A stretch of DNA of 64,000 bases, from positions 16,267,210-16,331,209 of the forward strand of contig JABAKD010000030.1 of the NCBI GenBank assembly GCA_012845835.1. Direction: 5' to 3'. The notes below the pieces were generated by a model. That model had not been told where the DNA came from. It saw only the letters and a program-made list of their open reading frames with translations, and searched no databases. Position numbers and translations under genes: made by a program. Shown here in pieces: positions 51,850 to 64,000 of the stretch (positions within the stretch are counted from its first letter, which is position 1; every line of letters starts with the position of its first letter). This DNA is from Undaria pinnatifida. Lineage: Eukaryota > Sar > Phaeophyceae > Laminariales > Alariaceae.

Positions 51850-52640
51850 TAATGATAGCAACTCGACGACCAAAGGGTATATAAATGGATTGTAACGCAT
51901 CATCTTCGACACGAATATGTTTTATAGCGCGCTCACCCAAAATAAAAAAACCTCACAAGAAAAACGGCGTCGCACACACTGCACTAACTGACGCACCACC
52001 CACCGCTGCTGTGTCTGCCCACCAAAACCGCAGCCCGGCGCGAGCAGCAGCACGGGCGTAGGAATAAAAAAAGCCATCAACAATCAGTTTGACCCTCTCC
52101 CTCATATCCTTTCACCTCACCTGGCTTCCCCTCCCTGCCAATCATTGCCTCACTCCTTCTCTTGCCTTACCCAGCTTCCCTCCTTATCATCACTGCACCC
52201 AAGCCGCGACTTCATTTTCGAGGATATCCCCCACCCTAACCGAGTCAACTTTACTGGCCTCTAATCACGCCTTCTAACCTCCATCAAAGAAAACTCCCTT
52301 TCGCGTGCGCCGTGCCGTCTCCAGAAACCAAAAAAGAAAACGAGGTAGTAACCACCTCTAGCTGTAATCATATTAATAGCAGCTCTCGCATCTTCGCGAG
52401 CCTTGCTAATCAAGTGTGAGCCTTGCTATTCTACAGAGCGGGCCTTGCTTGCCCTTCTAGAGAGCGAGCCAAGCGCCAAGCAGCACCCGAGCACACGCAC
52501 GCACGTACGCGGGGGATTGCTGGGCGGCAAGGAAAGGAAAACACTCGATCGCGTGTCCACAAAATACATCATCCTCATGTGGTTTGCTTCGAGAGCGCCA
52601 CCCGCTCGCACGGTCTACCGCACCTCGCGTGCCAGCAAAT
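51850..52640. other. No gene identified
   Basis: It is pyrimidine-rich at 52090-52260. A short GC-richer part (52440-52640) is open in several frames on both strands, with no recognisable product. Confidence 0.4.
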
Positions 52641-52644
52641 GCGT

Positions 52645-53335
52645 CAGTTAAAGGCACTCTTGCCCCTTGACCGCTGTCAGAAATACCTCATCGCACCAAA
52701 ACTAGTATGATGAGGCGAAATCGGTCGAGCCGTATAGGACCTCATCACACTATTCAGTTGACGGCACTCTTGCTCCTCGATAGACGACCACCAAGGACCT
52801 CATCACGCTAAAACTAGTATGTTGAGGAAAAATCGGTCTAGCCGTCAAGGACGTCATCACACTAATCAGTTGACGGCACTCTGGCCCTTTGACAGACAGC
52901 CGTCAAGGACCTTACCATACTAAAACTAGTATGTTAAGGCAAAATCGGTTTGACCGTCAAGGACTTCATCGCACTATTTAGTTGACGGCAATGTTGCCCC
53001 TTGACAGTCAGCTCAGACAGCTGTCAAGGACTTTATAATACTAAAACTAGTATGTTAAGGCAAAATCGGTCTGGCCGTCAAGGACCTATCTTAGTTGACG
53101 GCAATCTTGCCCCGTGACAGGCAGCCGTCAAGGACCTCATCACACTAACACCGGCATGTTAAAGCAAAATCGGTATAGCCGTCAAGGACCTCACCACACT
53201 AAAATCAGCACATTAAGGCTAGAGAGGCCTTGACGGACAGCCGTCAAGGGCTTCTTCATACAAAAACCAGCATATTAAGGCTAACTAGGCCTTGAAGGGA
53301 CAAAACTAGGCCGTCAACTGACACCCTTGCTTGGC
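52645..53335. repeat. 112-bp tandem array with inverted GCCGTCAAGG motifs
   Basis: Five to six units start CAGTTGACGGCACTCTTGCC at 52645, 52755, 52867, 52978 and 53092. Within each unit, TTGACGG and CCGTCAAGG face each other, with ACTAAAACTAGTATGTTAAG between, so each unit can fold back on itself. A lone related unit lies at 16185-16285. Confidence 0.75.
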
Positions 53336-53339
53336 AGGG

Positions 53340-54190
53340 GAGGGCGGGTTTCTATTGACCTACTAAGAATACGGCTCTTCTAGAGCTCACAACACAGTTA
53401 TTGCTGGCTGGGAAGGAAAAAAAAAAATCGTTCTATGCCAATAGCGAGGAGAAAAACTGCGGGAGTAATTACTATACCGAGTAGTCACTGCCTTTAAAGG
53501 TGTGATTACTTGTACAACACATACAAGGCGGGAAAAATACCAGGGAAACGGGTATAGGTATATATACGCAGTGATAGTCGTAAGTCAGTCGTTGCGCTGT
53601 GCCAGGATGATTGCACTTGCAAGAAAGCGCAAAAGAAAAAAACTCGGGAGCAAAACCAAACCTGCCGTATCTACCTAGAGAGACGTAAAAAGCAAACTAT
53701 GTAAACGCAAATATTCAAGAAAGTCCGGTACTTTCACGAGAAAAGAAACGTCCCAACCAAAGGTGGGCGGATGTGTGGCTGCAAACGCAACTCCAAAGGG
53801 ATTACTCACGCGGGGGACAGGGGGGGAGGGGTGCGTAGGGCGGCATGCGTTGGGTAATAAGGAACACTAAATAAGCCACACTTTGGGCAATACTAAGGCC
53901 TTCCACATTGGTCGCCCCCCCCCCCCCAACGTAACCGTTACTGTATCGCGGCTAGAGCAAAAAAAAAAAAGCGCCTCTTCGGGGGGGGGCGGGGGGGGGG
54001 GGGGGCTGTTGCGCCGAAAAAAGACGACGCGTAGCTAGAAAACAAAATTCGGTCCAATCCTGTCGCTCGGCCTGCCTGCGTGTGTTCATTTGTTACCCGG
54101 TAGGAGGGATAGGAAAGAGCGGCCAGTTCAAGGTAGACCCGGCGCAGCGTTAAAAAGAAGGCAAAGAAATCTCCAAAGCGATACTCAACA
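53340..54190. other. No gene identified
   Basis: Homopolymer-rich DNA (A runs at 53420 and 53960, C run at 53917, G runs at 53980-54005). Nothing coding is recognised. Confidence 0.45.
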
Positions 54191-54696
54191 GCTACACTAT
54201 ATATTTGATGCTCTCGAGAATGCCACTACCACCGCCACCATCGCCGCTACAGTTGCTACCCTACGTGCCGCGCCTCGCGCTCCTCGTCGGGGCGGCAGAT
54301 CCGCTTCAGGAACGCCTTCATATCCCAACAAAAACAGCACGACCAACATAAACTCCCCCCCATCCCCCCCCTCCTTCTCAAGTCCTGTTTTCACCCCCCT
54401 CCCTTCCCCCCCCCCCCCTCCCCAAGGCGACGCATAAAAAACAACCCCCATACCTGCCGCTTGCAACAAGAGTATCCCCCCCCCCCCCCCTTGCCCCCGC
54501 TTTCTGTCTACCATGGCGTCGTCTGCCGCGTGCGTGCGGACACGGTGCACCGATAAACTCCGCTTACCGGAGCACGCGGCTCTTTCCCGCCCTTCTTTCA
54601 TGGGTGCCGAAAGGGCAACAACAGTCTACCTACCTACCGCCGCCGCCAACTAAAAGTCCACCCACCACCGTCGTGGGGCAGACAGCGAAAAACAGG

Positions 54697-54745
54697 TCAG
54701 ATCAGATCAGATCAGATCAGATCAGATCAGATCAAATGATCAGAG
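54697..54745. repeat. (AGATC)n microsatellite
   Basis: About seven to eight copies of AGATC, followed by scattered further copies to about 54760. Confidence 0.85.
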
Positions 54746-54831
54746 ATCAGATCAGATCGAATCTGAAAAAAAGTCAAATCAAAAGGGATAGCAAAAAAGC
54801 AGGTCACATCAGATAAAAGAAAAATCAAATG

Positions 54832-54958
54832 GCGAGCGTGACCGGGTGCACGCTCAACGCCTCCTCCTGGAGATTGGAAGCCCCGACATCCGCGATCGCC
54901 GGGCGCCGCTTTACCCTCTTCTTGTCGTACACAAAGCATAAGATGGACAACTGGCCGA
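54832..54958 (-). CDS. Possible terminal exon of an unidentified gene
   Basis: After a pyrimidine-rich tract and GCTCGGCCAG|, the minus frame reads LSILCFVYDKKRVKRRPAIA, DVGASNLQEEALSVHPVTLAI, stop. It is protein-like with a good acceptor. A second candidate exon upstream (55251-55085) begins after CAATTTCGTCAG| and reads SDPNRYQGIPHQYVALPGGM, SFDLIGAPRTTVFLPPAYQT, ending CCTG|GTGTTT. Joining of the two is not proven and no family is recognised. Confidence 0.3.
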
Positions 54959-55654
54959 GCACAGAAAACAAAACAGCGAGGCGACCGAAATGAGCGCACG
55001 GCACAACACAGCGCGGCGCAAATGGGGAAGGAGGGGGGGGAGGGGGGGGAGGGGGGGCGGGCGAATGTTTGGCTTTGTTTATAAACACCAGGGTATGAAA
55101 CAAACTGTACGACGAGCGGTAAGTGGGAAGGTTTGATACGCAGGCGGCAAAAATACAGTGGTCCTGGGCGCGCCAATCAGGTCGAACGACATACCGCCGG
55201 GGAGTGCCACATATTGATGCGGAATACCCTGGTATCTATTAGGGTCACTCCTGACGAAATTGAAAAAAAAAATCACAACCATCAAGATTCGGGGAAAACT
55301 CACGCCATGCTTCGTTTCGTGACAGTTTTTCGTTCGTTAGGGACGTTAATGTTATTAGTACCGAAACTAGACGTCAAAAGCGTGTAGTGTGTAAACAAGC
55401 GCAGGAAGCATTTTGCATGTGCAAGCGGCATTTCATAAAATTATTCACACAACGTCAGCTGCGAGTTCGACGAATTTAGGGTCGATACTATTAGACTATA
55501 TATTTGCAAGCTGCCTACTGCTGTACATCGATCGCCCGTTCTTACCAAGTTTCACGAGTCAAAACCTAATATAAGATGCCATTGTATTGTACTACTTATC
55601 ATGCACGACCAAGTGTGCGATTGGTAACACCTCAATCGTCTGTTTATCTACTGT

Positions 55655-55696
55655 AGAAGTAATAACAACAACAGCAACAACAGCAACAGCAACAGC

Positions 55697-55764
<68 letters not shown>

Positions 55765-55766
55765 AG
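55655..55766. repeat. (CAA)n microsatellite
   Basis: A long, nearly pure CAA tract. A second lies at 63480-63543 and a third, mixed with CAC, at 63750-63815. Confidence 0.9.
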
Positions 55767-56159
55767 ATTACAGTGTAACTGATCACTACATACTTCGAAC
55801 TACATGTATGAAGTATACCTGTTATGTAGCATTCACACTAAAGTAACATTCTGTACGTGCAGGAAGCATTTAGTATGCGCAGGCAGCATGACACCGCTGA
55901 CACTAAACCACGTAGCTGATAAGACCGAACCCATCAATCGTTTTGGTCGCTAACTTATACCCCTCCACCCCAAGGCCTGTTAACTTTTTGTGGGCCCCAG
56001 GTACAGCCAAAAACCTAAACAGAACGACAAGTGCGTGCCATTCTGTCATATCACCGTTAACGAACCGCGTGAAACAAAACAAAAAGTTGGTGATCACCGC
56101 ATGATTGCACAATCAACAGCAAATGTAGCGTCTGTATAATATATAGACCCTATATATGT

Positions 56160-56960
56160 ATCATACATGTCCTTCCGTTGCTTGTTTCAGTCCAGACACA
56201 TTCCCTACCCCCCCGTCAGTTCCGGCTACTTCGTGTGGCCCATGCCACATTTAGTCGTCCTTTACCTCACAAGTTTTCCCTCTCAAGTCCCTAAGAAACA
56301 ACTGTTAACTACTTCCGAGTAGAAAACAACCCTCTAGCTCGGTATCATCAACCCCTCCATACAAACTGCGTGGAACGAGAAAAAAAAAGGTTATTACGAC
56401 GATGCACGGGTTTTGGGTGTCGCATACATTTACATCGAATATCGAAGTGTATTTTTTCATTTTTCAAAATATATCGATGGCATCCTATAAACTTGTTTGG
56501 CTATGAATACTCGGTGTTGCTTGCCGTGTCCCTTGCACGGTGGCTAATGATTTATTCTCAACCCGTATTACCTCATACCCGTCCCATGTCCTTCCGTTGT
56601 TGCAGGCCGGGCCGGACACACGCCCTACCCCCGCCAGCTGTGTCTAGTCGTCCTTTTTATCCGACCGTTTTATCCCTGCCAAGTGTCTACGGGGTGATAA
56701 TACAAGCCCTCTAGCAAGGTATGATCAACCTTCTACGAACGGCGTGAAATAAAACAAGCATTGAGTATGTATGACCATGCTGCGCGGGTGTCACCTGTAC
56801 CGGGGTAGCATATTATTCATGTCCTTCCGTGGTTGCTCTTCGGACACTCTGCCTACTGCCCCCATCAGCTCGGGCTGTTTCGTGTGGCCCATGCTGTAAA
56901 TAATCGTCAATTCGTTTCGAAACTTCTTATCCTCTCATGTCCAATTTTTTCTTTTCTACC
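56160..56960. repeat. Diverged repeats starting CATGTCCTTCCGT
   Basis: Three copies begin at about 56167, 56585 and 56819. They share CATGTCCTTCCGTTG, GGACACAC/TCTGCCCTACC, CGTGTGGCCCATGC, TAGTCGTCC and CTCTAGC(T/A)(C/A)GGTAT(C/G)ATCAAC. A plus frame spanning copies 1-2 has no recognised product. Confidence 0.5.
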
Positions 56961-57414
56961 TAAGCCTCTTATTACTTCCTGCAACAAGTATCCCACACTG
57001 ATTCCAAGTACTCTGTACAAGTTCCACGCAGTTTGTTCCCAACGTGAGTGTACGTGTTAAGGGCGTTACGCAACCTTTTTTCGGAACTTCGGAAGGGGAA
57101 AACACGCAGAAAAAAAGCGACGGTTACAGAATCGGCCAAAATGTTCAGCCGAACCCGGGCTGCTGGGTAAGGGGAGCGGCGTGTCCGAGACGAGCGAAAC
57201 GTCAGCAGCTACTGGTACCTACCTGGTAAGTACATCACGCGTGCACGGCATGCTGATACAAGCGCGTACATCGTGCTGAGAGTCCAGTCCTTCCTAAAAG
57301 GGCCGATAGCTTCGTAATAGATTATATTCATAATTCTTGACGCGTGCTACGATAAAGGTTCACCAACCATTGTTTTTTCTTCAAGGCTCCTCAATTTAGG
57401 AGCTCAAGACCTCT

Positions 57415-57760
57415 CCCGAAAACTGATTTTGGAGAAAAACAAAACTGTTACCGAATGGATGAAAAATCGCATGGCCTAGGCATAGAACGAGAATCGTGTG
57501 AAAAAATGGCGTATTTCCGACGATTTTGGACTTGGAGAAAAACAAAACTGCTTCTGGACGGATGAAAGACCCCATCATGGCCTAGGCATAGAACGAGAAT
57601 CGTGTGAAAAAATGGCGTATTCCCGACGATTTTGGATTTGGAGAAAACTAAAACTGCTACCGGATGGATGAAAGACCCCATCATGGCCTAGGCATAGAAC
57701 GAGAATCATCATGCAGTATAATTAAGGGGGCGTATTTTCCGACGATTTTGGGTTAAGCAG
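57415..57760. repeat. Tandem array, unit about 97-116 bp, 3.3 copies
   Basis: Units share GACGATTTTGGACTTGGAGA, AAACAAAACTGCTTCTGGAC, GGATGAAAGACCCCATCATG and GCCTAGGCATAGAACGAGAA. The GATTTT anchors lie at 57425, 57522, 57628 and 57744. Confidence 0.85.
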
Positions 57761-58139
57761 CCCCGTCATTCAGAAAACAAAAACGCCAAAAAAGGGTAAA
57801 ACCTCTATCGTAGGAAGCGTCTTCTGTTATTTTGAACATATACAGAAGTGAGCCACAAAAGAGTTAACATCAGTACCGTACTGGTCCCGTCCCTCCATAG
57901 TGCTGGTTGACGCTATAGTGCTTGTATTTCTGGATGGCACATACGGGCACTACAGAGGAGCCAATACTGTTCCAGTACTAAACATATACAGTATTTAGTA
58001 TATTACAAGTACCAACAACGCAGCGTGCAAAGATGAGTATTGACCTGAAATTCGTCGAACTCACGGCTGACGTCCTTGAAATATTTTTTATAAAATAGTG
58101 TCATATCATATCATATGCCCGCCCCCGTTAACTGAAGTG

Positions 58140-58450
58140 AAGGGCAGCGCACATATGATATAACAAAAACGTAAACATAAAATACACTCCAGCTGTAAAA
58201 TTCGAAGATTCGTCGAAACTCAGCTTTGCCATCTGTGTGTGATACTCCGCACATATGATATAATGAAAACGTAAAAATATAATACACTCCAGCTGTAAAG
58301 TTCGAAGATTTTCGTCGAAACTCAGATTTGCCATCTGTGTGTGGTACTCCGCACATATGATGTAACAAAAACGTAAAAATAAAATACACTCCAGCTAGAA
58401 AATTCGAAGATTTCGTCGAAAATCAGCTTTGCCATCTGTGTGTGATACTC
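58140..58450. repeat. Tandem array, unit about 103 bp, 3 copies
   Basis: Units start CCGCACATATGATATAACAA at about 58145, 58247 and 58350, and continue AAAATACACTCCAGCTGTAA, AATTCGAAGATT, CGTCGAAACTCAGCTTTGCC, ATCTGTGTGTGATACT. Minus-strand frames across it are repeat artefacts. Confidence 0.85.
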
Positions 58451-58459
58451 CGATCGCGC

Positions 58460-61180
58460 GAATTACTTGGTGTGTGTCCTCATTCTAAGGATATTGGTCC
58501 GCGACTCCCCGTACAACTACTGTTTGTAGCTTGTACCAGGGTCAACAGGGTGATGTTAGTCAATCTGCGCACGGAAACATTAAATAAAACCCGTTTTTGA
58601 GGGGGACAAAATCTGACGGCTGTGGAATGCACCAGTTTATTGATAAATGATATATATATAAGATGTGTGTGTGTTGCTTTTCTCACCCCTAACGTAGCGC
58701 AGTAAATCGCCCCACCGATGTAACAATTTTTCGACGCTTCGTGCCCCTCTCCGTGCTCTTCTTCCCACACCTCCACGTTGGTGAACATCGGCTGCGAGCT
58801 AAACATGTGCCCGACGCTGAACAAAAAGAAGATGCCGAAGATGGACAGCAGTCCACAGCACTGTCAAGTCAAAGCCAAAAGACGCCAGGCCGTGCCAAAA
58901 TATTGGAAAACGGAGGAAGGCCAGACCAAGAAAAGAAAGCCAAGACATGAAAATAAGAAGCCAGGCAAGCGGAGGCGAAACGTTCAAGCATGCATGAATG
59001 CATGCATGCAGGCAGGCAGGCAGGCAGCGCCAAGTCAAAAGCCCGAATCGAAGAGAAGCGACGCAAAACCGAGCCCCAACGTCAAGTGAAGCCAAGCCGT
59101 GCATCATAGCGATGGTGATGATGTAGTTAGTGAAGGTGCCAAGCGAAGCGAAGCCAGGCCGTGCGTCGCGGCGACGATGATGATGATGATGAACAAGATG
59201 GAAAATGTGCCGAGCCGTGCCGTGGTTATGCGTAGGAGATTCGCAGGGGATGGAGCGGCCGCGCGTGGTTTAAGGGGGTAACGAAGAAGAGAGAGAAAGA
59301 GAGGGAGAGGGAGAGAGACCAGACAGAAGGAGAGGGAGAGACAAGACAGAAGGAGAGAGAAAGAGAGCGAGAGCGAGAGAGAGGGAAACAACAATTAGAC
59401 AAATTAAGATAAAAAACACCACAACGAACAACGACATGTGCTGCATTAGCACCACTTGTTACTGCAGTAATGTTGACTTTTGACAGGTGTCAGGGCATAT
59501 ATATGCCGGTTCTAGGAGTAGCAGCTACAACAGCGAGTTTGTGGTACTACTGCCATAGTAAGTAGCAATGGGTCGAACGACGTTTCAACACAAGAAAGAG
59601 CGCTCTAGAGAGCGAGCAATTGTGAGTGAGGGAGTCTTTTTCACGGTCGATCACGAACGCATGATAGAGATTTGATGTGTCGAGAGGTCGGCAGATGGTT
59701 TTGTTTATCGTTTGTTGTGGGGGAGATTGAGGGTGACTTAAGATTTCAGCAGGATTCACAACTGCTGTGTTGATCCTATACTATGTAGCCATTATTTACT
59801 GCTCTCGTACATACGAGCTGCCGTGATGCTGCCGTGGGCTGTTCGTGTTTATTCAAGTGAGTCTTAATCTGTCATCGCGAAGCGAAACGTAGGGGAAAGA
59901 AAACTTGGCAGCAAGCGTCAGGTTATTTATTGAGTCAGTGGCGTTGCTATTGTTTCTTGCCCGCAGTTGATGCATCTGCTCTACAAGCTGTGTTGGTTTT
60001 CAGTACGATACACAAAGTTGTGGCAACAACACAAATAACGGGTAGGGTAACTATTATTTCGTTCTCATCAGCTGCGGTAAGCAGCATTTCGGCTTAAGGG
60101 TACACCCGTGTATTAGGCCCTAGCTTAAAGGCACGATTCAGGTGGCGTCTAAGGCATATACCGATTAGGGCCCGCAGTGAGGTCAGTGATGAGAGATGAA
60201 GCATGTTTCAAGCCTCGTGCTCCCACGTTCAGGGGAGAAATTACTTGGAACTGGAGCGGAACAGTTGTTGCCGAACCAAGTGCTGTATATATTTCCTTGA
60301 CGGCAAGAATCATGTCCAACCAATACCCCTGTAGGCGGGAATTCCCAAAGTAGCCGACTGGGGCGGTGTATTCGAAATGTGAGTTTGGAGATAAATGACT
60401 ATTAATAGAACCTTTACCCTATCCCCTGTTTATGGGGTTTCCCATCTAACGGCGATGTGTTTGACACACAAAAAAAACGTTTTAAGGCAAGTTTCCAGTC
60501 GCCAAAACAGCCCTTAAAGCACCATGTTTGGAAAAGGGCGTTAAGATACTCTTTAAGGCGTGCCAGGGCCTACCGTGTAGCTTACTGAAAAATATAAAAA
60601 AAAATGGCACGACCACAACCAATCCAGTCAAAGACCTGAAAAAAGACATGTACGGAAAGATATTTTATTACTCCTTTCTCATCATCAGGTCAAGCAGTCA
60701 GAAGTCAGAACTCTAGCGCTCCATGATGCCGTACGTGATAAATATATCATACACCAAACATCACAGATCTTGGAAACAACTTGTTACAGATGCAATTGCA
60801 GAACGGGGACTACTCGTACAGTACTCCAATCGAGTTCGCTCAAGGCGAGTTCATCTTACGGTGCATTCTCAGTCTTATTCTCACCGGAAGTGTGGCACAC
60901 TGTACATGCACAAGTACAACTTAATGCGAAACCGAAGAACAGACCGTCACAAATTCTGATTCCACGAGTCGAACTCGTGCGGCTGGCTTTTTTGTGCTGG
61001 TATGGCCGCTGGTAAAATACTACGGAGTATTTCGTAAAATTACGAGCAAATGCGACTTTCGAATTTTGATTGTGCCAAGAAACAGGGAGGGACTCTTTTC
61101 TAGTTAATTGTCGGAAGCGCCCCCGCCGACCAGCAGCACCCACAAGCTGGCAACGAGTTACCGACATCCTGCTGGGCTAG
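58460..61180. other. No gene identified
   Basis: A GCAT/GCAG-rich run (58985-59030) and a GAGA-rich purine tract (59285-59390) are the only distinct features. Confidence 0.45.
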
Positions 61181-61186
61181 TTCCTG

Positions 61187-61540
61187 GCGGCAGCTTTTTA
61201 GTACCTTATAGACCTAACCATCTCGATGTGGATGTCCTTCCAACGGCTTAACCTCTTGACAACTGGAAACCCGTTTTCGGGGACAAAATTACTTGGATTT
61301 AGTATAGGGAGGGGTTCGGGGGCTCTAAAGGGGTTAAACTATCCTAGGAATCTTGTTGAGCTCCGGCAGCTTTATAGTACCTTATAGACCTAACCATCTC
61401 GATGTGGATGTCCTTCCAACGGCTTAACCTCTTGACAACTGGAAACCCGTTTTCGGAGACAAAATTACTTGGATTTAGTATAGGGAGGGGTTCGGGGGCT
61501 CTAAAGGGGGTAAACTATCCTAGGAATCTTGTTGAGCTCC
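61187..61540. repeat. 176-bp near-identical tandem duplication
   Basis: Two copies start GGCAGCTTT(T/A)TAGTACCT (61189 and 61365) and end TCTTGTTGAGCTCCG. They differ at only a few positions, so the duplication is recent. Confidence 0.9.
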
Positions 61541-61549
61541 GTTTACATC

Positions 61550-63497
61550 GATCGACCAACACTGAAATGAACAACAAGGAATTAGCGATATCATCAACCA
61601 TCTAGGCAGAGCATAGGAGCATGCAGCAGAACTATTAACAGCATGTATGCATGGGAATGCGGTGCCTGTGTCGCATACCAGATAGTGCCTACCGTTGCGC
61701 TTTGAACACTGTTAATAGTCAACACGCGAGTGACCACACTAGCGAACACACTCTCTACCCGGTGTCCAGGCCTGCCTGGCGTGACGGATTCTGGAATCGT
61801 CAAATATCTTTCGTCTTGCCCTCTCAACGAAGCAACAAAACATGAGTAGTGATGGACTTTCGTGACAGCTCGTAGCAAATCGAACTCCCGCGTGCAGCGC
61901 GGCTCGCTTGGTGGTGTTGGTACTTACATTTTCGAAATAATCGTGATGAACGTAGCCATCACTGAGCGAGCGCAGAGCGAGCGCAGTAAACGATGATGGG
62001 CTGCAGCACGATGATGGGCTGCAGCAGTACCTCCAGGTGTCTCACCTCGGGTACAGGGCATAGGGTATGAATGTATGCTATGGTACGGGGCGTATGATAC
62101 CGACCACAGACTTGATTATGCGAGTGAATGTGAGAAGTGAGAACCAAAGCAATAACGGGTTACCAATAACTTTGTCGGCGTAAAACAGAGGGATCATCTT
62201 GGACTAGAGGGATCATCTATCTTGGACTTTCGTCTGAAGCGCACGCCGTACGCTAACGCACACAATTTGACCACGGTTATATGATGCGCTCCATGTGGCT
62301 GGCTGCCCGCGGGCACAGGTTTGTGTTTTGAACGGGCTAAATAGAAATGTTTCGCGGTATCTACGATGCACGGGTATCTAAATATTTTTACGGGCGAACG
62401 CGAGTGTTGTCTAATGTTGATGCCAAAAAAACGGACTTTTTTTCGAGTTGCCCGAAGCGTTTGCCGGCAACTTACGCAACAGCACACAAGCCGACAACAG
62501 ATACAGGTGTCAAATACCCTGCTGCGCGAGTTCTGCTCCAGGCGACAGCTCGTACTGTCCCGTGCTATCAGATACCTTGTATCTTGAAAGTTACCTGGTA
62601 TAACTTGGTCTTAGGTACAGCCAGCGGTGCAAAAAACATGTAAAAATTGAGCGCTAGACCATCTATCCTTAGTACTGTTTACTCCAGCGCATACATGACC
62701 CTTGAACTTTTCTACCACTATTAGGACAACGCCATGCTTATCCCACACCAAAACCAAATAGTTAGGCCCCAAAAATGTGGGTACTATTAATAATAGACTT
62801 TTTTTTGGGTAGCCGTGCCAACGGGGCCAAGTCCTAAGGCAAAACACACCAGGTATAATACTATTTTCAGCTGCGAGTCTTGAAACCTTGTCTACCACTT
62901 TTTTTTTTTTTTTTTTTTCTCTTTTCCTTCTTTTCTTCCACACTTTTACTTTCCAGCATTTGGTCAAGCCGTGGTCACAGGTGTCGTCCCTTCTCCCCCC
63001 CGGTTCTTGCCTTCAAATTGCATCGCGCATAGGGTTCAGCAATCTCACTACTCGCCGATTTTTCATCGAGTGTAGGCCTGGCCCGTGGTACGTACCACTA
63101 CTTCCGATTTCACTATTATTATTTCTTTTTATTGCGGATGTACGACCTGCTTCAGCTATTGCTGTACGGCGTATAACAAATATATTTAGACCCAGGCTGC
63201 GCGCGGGTGCGCTTATTAGGGGGGTGGGCGAGTTTTGAGGCCTGTCCTTGCAGTGGCTCGGCTTGGTGTCACTCGCGAGAGTGTCTCCCTTGTTCTTTTG
63301 CGGTCTTGAGCTTTCGTGCGGCTAAAATTCGCGATACGAATCTGCAATGGGATGGTGAGCTACGTTGCGCCTCAAAAAGCAACCTGAAGTCCGTGAGGTA
63401 TACATAGGGTAGTCCTCAGCTCCAGCGTGACTGGAGCATGTCCTGTGACCATGGACTTGATTATGCGAGTTAATGTGAGAACAACCACAACCACAGC

Positions 63498-63543
<46 letters not shown>

Positions 63544-64000
63544 TATTATTAGTTACGACGAAATCTTCGATCTCACAGCTGGAATGTATTTTTTATTTTG
63601 ATAATATTGATAGTCAGACGTGCGAGCGGTGACTAACCCGGTACCGAAAATGGTGGCAAACAATTTATCATCATAACATTACCATAACATTATCATAACA
63701 TCACCCCCCACCTGCGGTAGCCTTGGTTATCGTACGTGTACAACATCAACATCATCAACAACAACCACAACAACCACAGCCACAACCACAATCACAACCA
63801 CAACAACAACAACAAATGCTGTAGAGGGCAAGGGAAAATGTCCAACAGCGTTTCATTCCTATAATATGTGTGCGTGCGTGCGAGTATCATCAAACTGGAA
63901 CTGTTTAGCTGCTGCGCTGCATGAATGAATGCCAACGTAACAACACCACTTGGCTGCTGGAATAAACTACAACCTGGTAGATCATGTTCATATAATTACA
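61550..64000. other. No gene identified
   Basis: It contains a T homopolymer (62899-62919), CAA tracts (63480-63543, 63750-63815) and paired CTGCAGC/GATGATGG duplications at 61993-62025. No exon is recognised. Confidence 0.45.

Noticed and set aside
1-64000. CRISPR array, bacterial operons, LTR elements or viral genes
   Set aside because: No regular repeat-spacer pattern, no operon-like gene packing, no paired long terminal repeats, and no recognisable capsid, integrase or polymerase motifs apart from the LINE reverse transcriptase.

Overview
The window looks like nuclear DNA of a photosynthetic stramenopile, most likely a large-genome brown alga such as a kelp. Three things support this. 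Host genes are split into short GC-rich exons with GT-AG introns. Two genes begin with a signal peptide followed by an F/S-rich stretch, the two-part plastid address of algae with secondary plastids. The nitrite reductase sequence resembles the diatom/brown-algal type as I recall it. The species is an inference; no database search was possible.

Layout. (1) 1711-2226, minus: first exon of a probable plastid-targeted protein whose remaining exons run off the left edge; the 775-bp TIR element at 350-1123 would lie in its first intron. (2) 2435-9258, plus: a complete seven-exon ABHD13/Bem46-type alpha/beta hydrolase (355 aa). It is head-to-head with the first gene, with 208 bp between the start codons. 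(3) 9259-19292: no securely identified gene. This stretch holds a tRNA-derived SINE, a 34-bp minisatellite over 1.2 kb long, microsatellites, and a small cluster of exon-like segments (14.3-15.4 kb) I cannot name. (4) 19293-45171, minus: a complete ten-exon, 617-aa plastid ferredoxin-nitrite reductase. It spans 25.9 kb because its introns are full of repeats (LINE, MITE-like elements, SINEs, tandem arrays). All ten exon joins keep frame and all four siroheme/4Fe-4S cysteines are present. It is tail-to-tail with ABHD13. (5) 45.3-64.0 kb: repeat-rich DNA with several tandem arrays and a few unassigned ORFs or exon-like pieces.

The two named genes are not obviously linked in function: one is a membrane-anchored serine hydrolase, the other reduces nitrite to ammonium in the plastid. 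The most unusual content is the repeat landscape and what it does to genes. There is a decayed duplicate of NiR exon 4, repeats seeded from the 3' end of ABHD13 exon 2 with its splice donor, several TIR-bounded non-autonomous elements, a LINE whose 3' end recurs in other repeats, and a 9-mer (TACCAGGTA) found far more often than chance predicts.

I found no rRNA gene, genuine tRNA gene, CRISPR array, LTR element or recognisable virus-derived gene.
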